From Caulobacteraceae bacterium (lineage in GTDB: Bacteria; Pseudomonadota; Alphaproteobacteria; Caulobacterales; Caulobacteraceae): 5,608 nucleotides of DNA. The DNA is taken from positions 1-5,608 of the forward strand of contig CANJYY010000201.1 of assembly GCA_947479185.1 (NCBI GenBank), written 5' to 3'. The stretch's first letter is position 1. Each line of letters opens with the position of its first letter. Positions 1-5,608 of the stretch are shown here, piece after piece. The notes under the pieces were generated by a model, which was not told where the DNA came from, did no database searches, and saw nothing but the letters and a program-made list of their open reading frames with translations. The position numbers and the translations under genes are program-made.

Positions 1-467
1 AATCGTGGCAGGAACCAGCCGCCGCCGACGTCCGGGAACAGGCCGATGCCGGTCTCGGGCATGGCGAAGGTGGTCCGCTCGGTGGCGATGCGCACATCTG
101 CCGGAAGCGACAGGCCGACGCCGCCGCCCATGGTCACCCCGTCCATCACCGCCACGACCGGCTTGGGGTAGGTGAACAGCAGGTGGTTCAGCCGGTATTC
201 GGTGTGGAAGAATTTCCGCGCCGCCACCGCGTCGCCCGCCCCGCTCTCGGCCAGCATGCGGATGTCGCCGCCGGCGCAGAAGCCGCGCTCGCCGCTGTGG
301 TCGATGAGGATGGCCTGGACCGCTTCGTCGTAGCGCCAGATCGACAGCGCATCGATCATGTCCTCGCACATCACCAGCGTCAGGGCGTGCAGGGCTTTCG
401 GCCGGTTCAGGGTGATCCGCCCGACGCCGGACTCGACGCGGCAGAGGACTTCGGGGGCTTCAGTCAT
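1..467 (-). CDS. 3-hydroxyisobutyryl-CoA hydrolase, N-terminal part (cut by left edge)
   Basis: Crotonase-superfamily enzyme expected to hydrolyse 3-hydroxyisobutyryl-CoA to 3-hydroxyisobutyrate and CoA in cytosolic valine degradation. The 155 visible residues begin MTEAPEVLCRVESG and carry the superfamily's oxyanion-hole segments, CAGGDIR (64-70) and MGGGVGL (113-119). What separates it from ordinary enoyl-CoA hydratases is MPETGIGLFPDVGGGWFLPR (136-155). This is the signature of the hydrolase subfamily (human HIBCH type), with the two acidic catalytic residues at Glu138 and Asp146, eight apart as in the family. Full-length members are about 350 residues, so over half lies beyond the left edge. 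The ATG at 467-465 is preceded by AGGA (478-475) at 7 bases, which supports this start. It is the downstream gene of the isobutyryl-CoA dehydrogenase gene, and that context fits valine catabolism. Activity on related 3-hydroxyacyl-CoA esters (e.g. 3-hydroxypropionyl-CoA) is possible. Confidence 0.93.
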   Translation of the reverse strand, partial: MTEAPEVLCRVESGVGRITLNRPKALHALTLVMCEDMIDALSIWRYDEAVQAILIDHSGERGFCAGGDIRMLAESGAGDAVAARKFFHTEYRLNHLLFTYPKPVVAVMDGVTMGGGVGLSLPADVRIATERTTFAMPETGIGLFPDVGGGWFLPR

Positions 468-477
468 GAGGCTTTCC

Positions 478-534
478 TGCGTCCTTCGAGCCCCGGACTG
501 GATCCGGGGGGCTTCGCCGCTCCTCAGGATGACG
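478..534 (-). repeat. Palindromic intergenic repeat, copy A (57 bp)
   Basis: Read on the minus strand, this copy starts CGTCATCCTGAGGAGCG and ends CTCGAAGGACGCA. It shares both ends with copy B at 559-602 in opposite orientation. The ends can fold: TCCT (529-526) pairs with AGGA (485-482) and GAG (525-523) with CTC (490-488), leaving a GA bulge. Inside sits a second hairpin, CCCCGGA (491-497), a 5-base loop, and TCCGGGG (503-509). The last base of the element is the first base of the AGGA ribosome-binding site of the hydrolase gene, so the folded RNA would abut that site. From general knowledge, elements with GTCAT..TGAGGAGCG and CTCGAA ends are common between genes in alphaproteobacterial genomes. 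I cannot name the family with certainty. Confidence 0.7.
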
Positions 535-558
535 AATAGTGGGGAAACCACCCCTCCC

Positions 559-602
559 CGTCATGGTGAGGAGCGAGCCTTGCGAGCGTCTCGAACCACG
601 CA
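559..602 (+). repeat. Palindromic intergenic repeat, copy B (44 bp)
   Basis: The + strand starts CGTCATGGTGAGGAGCG and ends CTCGAACCACGCA, the same ends as copy A except that CC..GG has become GG..CC in the basal stem. TGGT (564-567) pairs with ACCA (595-598), and GAG (568-570) with CTC (590-592), with the same GA bulge (593-594). The interior is shorter than in copy A and holds a direct repeat GCGAGC (573-578 and 582-587) in place of the GC-rich hairpin. It ends 3 bases past the dehydrogenase stop codon region on that gene's downstream side. It could act as an mRNA 3' stabilising or attenuating structure, but that is inference. There is no T-tract, so it is not a classical intrinsic terminator. 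Confidence 0.68.
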
Positions 603-605
603 CAC

Positions 606-1745
606 TCACTGGCGGAACATCTCCCGGCTGATGATCACCCGCATGATCTCGTTGGTGCCCTCGAGGATCTGGTGGACGCGCAGATCGCGGACCACGCGTT
701 CCAGCGGATAGTCCTGCAGATAGCCGTAGCCGCCGTGCAGCTGCAGCGCCTGGTTGGCGACCTCGAAGCCGGCGTCGGTGGCGAAGCGCTTGGCCATCGC
801 GCAGAGCTTCGTGGCGTTCGGATCGCGGCGGTCCAGCGCATCGGCGGCGTTGCGCACCATCAGCCGGGCGGCCTCCAGCTCGGTGGCCATGTCGGCGATC
901 TTGAACTGCAGGGCCTGGAAGTCCTTCAGCGGTTTGCCGAACTGGTTGCGGGCTTCCATGTAGGCCTTGGCCGTGTCGAGCGCGAAGGCCGCGCCGCCGA
1001 GCGAGCAGCTGGCGATGTTCAGCCGGCCGCCGTCGAGGCCCATCATGGCGAAGCGGAAGCCCTCGCCCTCCCCGCCGATGCGGTTCGACTCGTGCACGCG
1101 CACGCCGTCGAAATTGACCTGGGCCGTCGGCTGCGACTTCCAGCCCATCTTGCGCTCGTTGGCCCCGAAGCTGAGGCCCGGCGTTCCCTTCTCGACCACG
1201 AAGGCCGAGACTCCCTTGGCGCCCGGCTCGCCGGTGCGGGCCATGACGACATAGAGGTCCGACACCCCGCCGCCGCTGATGAAGGCCTTGGCTCCGTTCA
1301 GCACATAGTGGTCGCCGTCCTTCGTCGCCGTGGTGCGCATGGCCGCGGCGTCCGATCCCGAGCCCGGCTCGGTCAGACAGTAGCTGGCGATCAGCTCCAT
1401 GGTCGTCAGGCGCGGCAACCAGCGCCGGCGCAGCTCGTCCGAGCCGAACCGGTCGATCATCCAGGACGCCATGTTGTGGATGGTCATGTAGGCGGCGGTC
1501 GACACGTCGCCGTAGCTCAGCGCCTCGAAGATGATCGAGGCGTCGAGGCGCGACAGGCCCGTGCCGCCGACGTCGTCCTGGACATAGATGCCGGCGAATC
1601 CGAGCGCGGCGGCCGCGCGCATCACGTCGACCGGGAAATGACTGTCCTCGTCCCATTTCGCCGAATGCGGGGCGAGTTCGTCCCGCGCGAAGGCCTGGGC
1701 CATCTCCTGGATCGCGCGCTGATCGTCGGAAAGGGAAAAGTCCAT
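606..1745 (-). CDS. Acyl-CoA dehydrogenase, probable isobutyryl-CoA dehydrogenase
   Basis: FAD-dependent acyl-CoA dehydrogenase (379 residues, normal for the family). It is expected to oxidise isobutyryl-CoA to methacrylyl-CoA in valine degradation and pass electrons to electron-transfer flavoprotein. The helical N-terminal domain covers about 1-120. The flavin-binding signature [13 protein letters not shown] lies at 122-134, with [11 protein letters not shown] at 150-160. The C-terminal helical domain contains [16 protein letters not shown] (236-251), RNQFGKPL (266-273), [20 protein letters not shown] (279-298) and [18 protein letters not shown] (337-354). The catalytic base is Glu362 in LEGTNEIMR. 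The segments around 222-300 and 337-370 closely resemble human ACAD8 as I remember it, which favours isobutyryl-CoA over short straight-chain or 2-methylbutyryl substrates. A strong AGGAGG (1761-1756) sits 10 bases before the ATG, and a promoter lies just upstream. The adjacent hydrolase gene supports the valine assignment. Exact substrate preference is inferred. Confidence 0.95.
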   Translation of the reverse strand: MDFSLSDDQRAIQEMAQAFARDELAPHSAKWDEDSHFPVDVMRAAAALGFAGIYVQDDVGGTGLSRLDASIIFEALSYGDVSTAAYMTIHNMASWMIDRFGSDELRRRWLPRLTTMELIASYCLTEPGSGSDAAAMRTTATKDGDHYVLNGAKAFISGGGVSDLYVVMARTGEPGAKGVSAFVVEKGTPGLSFGANERKMGWKSQPTAQVNFDGVRVHESNRIGGEGEGFRFAMMGLDGGRLNIASCSLGGAAFALDTAKAYMEARNQFGKPLKDFQALQFKIADMATELEAARLMVRNAADALDRRDPNATKLCAMAKRFATDAGFEVANQALQLHGGYGYLQDYPLERVVRDLRVHQILEGTNEIMRVIISREMFRQ

Positions 1746-1782
1746 GCGCCTTCAGCCTCCTGCGGGGCATTTCACGGCCCCG

Positions 1783-1811
1783 GTTGTAGCGGGTTGATGA
1801 CCTGACGCCAG
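1783..1811 (-). promoter_or_regulatory. Probable housekeeping promoter for the dehydrogenase-hydrolase unit
   Basis: On the minus strand, GCTACAAC (1790-1783) matches every fixed position of the Caulobacter vegetative -10 element GCTANAWC. It is preceded at 14 bases, the upper end of the usual 10-14, by CTGGCGT (1811-1805), which matches TTGACGS at 4 of 7 positions. A start of transcription near 1776 would give a leader of about 30 bases before the ATG at 1745, enough for the AGGAGG site. The -35 element is mediocre. A perfect TTGACA (1828-1823) also occurs further upstream on this strand, but it has no good -10 partner at normal spacing. Confidence 0.5.
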
Positions 1812-1842
1812 CGGCGCACCCTGTCAACGACCGCGCCCTCGC

Positions 1843-1846
1843 AGGA
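1843..1846 (+). promoter_or_regulatory. Ribosome-binding site that decides a TTG start
   Basis: AGGA at 1843-1846 lies 8 bases before the TTG at 1855 that opens the small membrane protein gene. The reading frame from this TTG begins NRLAGPIRTEAERNL, leading directly into the first membrane helix. No in-frame ATG occurs before that helix, so the TTG is the best-supported start. Confidence 0.6.
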
Positions 1847-1854
1847 TCACGCCC

Positions 1855-2340
1855 TTGAACCGCCTCGCAGGCCCTATTCGCACCGAAGCCGAACGCAACC
1901 TGGCCCTGCTGGCCTATGGCCTGCTGGGGGTTTCGGTGTTCTTCGCCGGGATCACGGCGCTGGTGGCGGCCGTCATCGCCTACACCCTTCACGATGCGGC
2001 GAACGAGACGCTGTCGCGCCACTTCCGCTTCCAGATCCGCATCTTCTGGGTCGGGGTGGCGGCCATTGTCCTCACGGTCGTCGCCGCCGTGGTCGCGGTG
2101 CTGGGCGCGGCCGGCAACCTGTTGCACACCGCGCCGCCGTCGGATCTGGTCCGCACGATCAGTGTTTGGGGCCATCAGATCGACCTCAGCGGCCTGAGGA
2201 TCACGCCGCTGGTCGTCATCGCCACCACGGTCTCCGCCGGATCGGCGCTGTTGGGCGCCCTGTGGATGGCGCTGGCCTCGGCGATCGGCTTCATCCGGCT
2301 TGCCTCGACGCGACACATGCGCGAGACCGCGACCCCATGA
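1855..2340 (+). CDS. Small three-helix membrane protein, DUF4870-like
   Basis: Predicted 161-residue inner-membrane protein of unknown function. Three hydrophobic helices are visible at about 17-43, 62-88 and 116-146. Between the first two lies HDAANETLSRHFRFQIRIFW (46-65). A short hydrophilic loop ending in a histidine- and arginine-containing segment just before an aromatic-rich second helix is characteristic of the DUF4870/Tic20-like family as I know it. The loop around 90-112 is polar and the C-terminus is basic (RLASTRHMRE). It starts with TTG behind an AGGA site, and its TGA overlaps the hemB ATG in ATGA, so the two are probably translated in a coupled way. The family has no established biochemical role that would link it to haem synthesis, and the pairing may simply be operon packing. 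The family assignment is from recalled motif resemblance only. Confidence 0.85.
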   Translation: MNRLAGPIRTEAERNLALLAYGLLGVSVFFAGITALVAAVIAYTLHDAANETLSRHFRFQIRIFWVGVAAIVLTVVAAVVAVLGAAGNLLHTAPPSDLVRTISVWGHQIDLSGLRITPLVVIATTVSAGSALLGALWMALASAIGFIRLASTRHMRETATP

Positions 2341-3344
2341 GCCTGCCCCCCCTCGCCGCCTACCCCGCCCTTCGTCTCCGCCGCCCGCGTCAGGCCGACT
2401 GGAGCCGCCGTCTGGTCCGCGAAAGCGTGATGACCCCGGCCGACCTGATCTGGTCGATGGTCGTGCACGAGGGCGAGGGCCGCATCCCCGTCGCCTCGAT
2501 GCCCGGCGTCGAGCGGTTGTCGGTCGAGGAGTGCGCCAAGGCGGCCGTCGAGGCCCGCGACCTGGGCATCCCGGCCATCGCCGTCTTCCCCTACATCGAC
2601 GGCTCGACCAAGGACGCCACCGGCTCCCGCGCCGCCGACCCCGACGGCGTCGTCAGCCGGGCCGTGCGCGCCATGAAGGCCGCCGCCCCCGAGGTCGGGA
2701 TCATGTGCGACGTGGCGCTCGACCCGTTCACCGACCACGGCCACGACGGCCTGATCGTCGACGGCCGCATCGACAACGACTCGACCATCGCCGCGCTGGT
2801 CGAACAAGCCCTGGTCCAGGCCCGGGCCGGCTGCGACATCCTCGCGCCTTCCGACATGATGGACGGCCGCGTCGGCATCCTGCGCGCCGCACTGGAAGCC
2901 GAGGGCTTTCAGGATGTTATGATCATGTCCTACGCCGCGAAATACGCCTCGGCCTTCTATGGCCCGTACCGCGACGCGATCGGCTCGGGCAAGCTCGGCA
3001 CGCTCGGCCCCGCCGACAAGAAGACCTACCAGCAGGACCCCGGCAATACCGACGAGGCCCTCCGCGAGGTGGCCCTCGACATCGCCGAGGGCGCGGACAT
3101 GGTCATGGTCAAGCCGGGCATGCCTTATCTCGATATAATTCAACGGGTTGTGCAGGAATTCTCCATGCCGACCTTCGCTTTTCAGGTCAGCGGCGAGTAC
3201 GCCATGATCATGGCCGCGGCGCAGAACGGCTGGATCGACGAGAACCGGGCCATCCTCGAGAGCCTGGGCGCCTTCAAGCGCGCCGGCTGCGCCGGGGTGA
3301 TCACCTATTTCGCCCCCCGCGCGGCGAAACTGCTCGGCGCCTGA
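2337..3344 (+). CDS. hemB: Delta-aminolevulinic acid dehydratase (porphobilinogen synthase)
   Basis: Cytosolic enzyme that condenses two 5-aminolevulinate molecules to porphobilinogen, the second common step of haem synthesis. The protein has 335 residues, normal for the family. An N-terminal arm rich in arginine (ALRLRRPRQADWSRRLVRE, 11-29) precedes the barrel. The two Schiff-base lysines are Lys202 (SYAAKYASAFYGPYRDA, 198-214) and Lys259 (MVMVKPGMPYLDI, 255-267), and APSDMMDGRVG (170-180) is also typical. At the metal site, DVALDPFTDHGHDG (125-138) has Ala127, Asp129 and Asp137 where zinc enzymes have three cysteines, so this is the magnesium-type, cysteine-free form known from Pseudomonas and rhizobia. 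The ATG at 2337 is chosen because it overlaps the preceding stop as ATGA and gives the expected N-terminus. The frame stays open upstream to 2166, but that stretch is antiparallel noise inside the membrane gene. Codons 262-276 form an unusually AT-rich patch. Confidence 0.98.
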   Translation: MSLPPLAAYPALRLRRPRQADWSRRLVRESVMTPADLIWSMVVHEGEGRIPVASMPGVERLSVEECAKAAVEARDLGIPAIAVFPYIDGSTKDATGSRAADPDGVVSRAVRAMKAAAPEVGIMCDVALDPFTDHGHDGLIVDGRIDNDSTIAALVEQALVQARAGCDILAPSDMMDGRVGILRAALEAEGFQDVMIMSYAAKYASAFYGPYRDAIGSGKLGTLGPADKKTYQQDPGNTDEALREVALDIAEGADMVMVKPGMPYLDIIQRVVQEFSMPTFAFQVSGEYAMIMAAAQNGWIDENRAILESLGAFKRAGCAGVITYFAPRAAKLLGA

Positions 3345-3350
3345 CCGGCC

Positions 3351-3890
3351 ATGGACGAGATCGAGCTCGTCCCGGCGAACCCCGACTGGCCCCGTCGCTT
3401 CGAAGAGGAGGAGGCGCGTCTCAGGGGACTCCTTTCCGCCGACCTGCTGGTCGACTTGGAGCATATCGGCAGCACATCCATCCCGGGTCTGGCCGCCAAG
3501 CCAGTGATCGACATCCTGGCGACGGTTACGGACCTGGAGGCGGCAAAGGCCCGGTTCGTGGCGCCGCTGGAAGCCGCCGGCTACACCTTCCGCGACCGGG
3601 GGCCCGACACTGACCGGCTGTTCTTCGTCAAGGGCCTGCCGCCGTTGGCGCCGCACAGGACCCATCACCTGCACATCATGGAGGTCGGCCCCGGCGCCCT
3701 GCGGCACATCGCCTTTCGCGACCATCTGCGTGATCACCCCGCCGAGGCCGCCGCCTACGGCGCGCTGAAGCAGGACCTGGCCCGGCGCTACCGGAACGAC
3801 CGCGAGGCCTACACCGATGCGAAGGGCGAATTCATCGCCTCGGCCCTCGATCGCGCAATGACGGAAGTGGAAGCAGCCCAAACACCGTGA
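3351..3890 (+). CDS. GrpB/UPF0157-family protein (nucleotidyltransferase fold)
   Basis: A 179-residue cytosolic protein of the GrpB (UPF0157) family, which belongs to the nucleotidyltransferase superfamily. No reaction is established for most members. Family landmarks are all present: an N-terminal PANPDWPRRFEEEEARL (8-24), the core HIGSTSIPGLAAKPVIDI (38-55) with the GST turn (40-42) and Asp54 in nucleotidyltransferase-like positions, HRTHHLHIME (102-111), FRDHLRDHPAEAAAYGALK (122-140) and YTDAKGEFI (154-162). The length suits a stand-alone single-domain member. In some bacteria this domain is fused to dephospho-CoA kinase, but no kinase part is present here. It starts 6 bases after the hemB stop with no clear ribosome-binding site, suggesting coupling to hemB translation. 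The name does not imply a relation to the GrpE chaperone cofactor. A substrate cannot be assigned from sequence. Confidence 0.92.
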   Translation: MDEIELVPANPDWPRRFEEEEARLRGLLSADLLVDLEHIGSTSIPGLAAKPVIDILATVTDLEAAKARFVAPLEAAGYTFRDRGPDTDRLFFVKGLPPLAPHRTHHLHIMEVGPGALRHIAFRDHLRDHPAEAAAYGALKQDLARRYRNDREAYTDAKGEFIASALDRAMTEVEAAQTP

Positions 3891-3993
3891 AATCATGCTT
3901 CGAAAGGCCCGCAACCCTCCGAACCGGCACCTCCGTTAACGCTTAATTCGGCGACCGCGCCCAGTTTCGGCGAGTCTGTCATCCGTGGGGCCA

Positions 3994-5608
<1,615 letters not shown>

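Noticed and set aside
491..509. The 7-bp GC hairpin as an intrinsic terminator of the dehydrogenase transcript
   Set aside because: There is no T-tract after the stem on the minus strand, and the hydrolase gene begins directly downstream in the same direction, so termination here is not supported. It is treated as part of repeat copy A.
460..2316. A 618-codon open frame on the minus strand across the dehydrogenase gene and the divergent region
   Set aside because: It is out of frame with the clear dehydrogenase, its product is arginine/glycine/proline-rich with no domain, and it runs through the control region and the repeats. Long empty frames are expected at this GC content.
3134..3139. 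TATAAT inside hemB as an internal promoter
   Set aside because: No -35-like sequence lies about 17 bases upstream (the region is GC-rich coding sequence around AAGCCG), and the downstream GrpB gene is already well placed for read-through.
2175..3914. A 579-codon open frame antisense to hemB and the GrpB gene
   Set aside because: It lies opposite two firmly identified genes and has the valine/glycine/aspartate-rich composition of a complementary-strand shadow. No recognisable domain or ribosome-binding site supports it.
3936..3946. TTAACGCTTAA upstream of the sensor kinase as a CtrA-binding site
   Set aside because: The CtrA consensus is two TTAA half-sites separated by 7 bases, and here the gap is 3. 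A lone half-site is possible, but 11 AT-rich bases are not enough evidence. TTAACGC also resembles a -35 element but has no convincing -10 within 10-14 bases.
3891..3993. A terminator after the GrpB gene
   Set aside because: Only a 3-bp stem around CTTCGAAAG is visible, and no hairpin with a T-tract was found. Transcription may continue into the kinase gene or end by another mechanism.

Overview
This window comes from a GC-rich genome. Codon choice, the form of the hemB product and a Caulobacter-type housekeeping promoter suggest an alphaproteobacterium, most likely of the Caulobacteraceae (Brevundimonas/Caulobacter/Phenylobacterium type). That placement is inference, because there is no rRNA or species marker here. 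Coding density is high, and no stretch over 300 bases lacks a gene. I see no tRNA, rRNA, CRISPR array, insertion sequence or phage gene.

Left part (1-1811), minus strand: two branched-chain amino acid catabolism genes. An acyl-CoA dehydrogenase closely resembling isobutyryl-CoA dehydrogenase (606-1745) is followed downstream by a 3-hydroxyisobutyryl-CoA hydrolase that runs off the left edge (1-467). These are two non-consecutive steps of valine degradation: isobutyryl-CoA to methacrylyl-CoA, and 3-hydroxyisobutyryl-CoA to 3-hydroxyisobutyrate. The intervening hydratase is not in view. A good match to the Caulobacter housekeeping promoter lies just upstream of the dehydrogenase. The 138-base gap between the two genes is mostly filled by two copies of a palindromic intergenic repeat placed head to head. 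Their basal stems differ by compensatory changes.

Middle part (1855-3890), plus strand, divergent from the first unit: a tight three-gene set made of a small three-helix membrane protein (DUF4870-like, TTG start), hemB (porphobilinogen synthase, metal-site variant without cysteines) and a GrpB/UPF0157-family protein. The first two overlap by ATGA and the last two are 6 bases apart, so co-transcription and translational coupling are likely.

Right part (3994-5608), plus strand: the N-terminal 538 residues of a sensor histidine kinase with a signal peptide, a large helical TPR-like periplasmic domain, one transmembrane helix and a HisKA domain with the phospho-accepting histidine. The ATPase domain and anything after it lie beyond the right edge.

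I did not find a new multi-gene system. The most interesting signals are the covarying repeat pair next to a ribosome-binding site, an AT-rich codon patch inside hemB, and the unknown ligand of the TPR-type sensor kinase.
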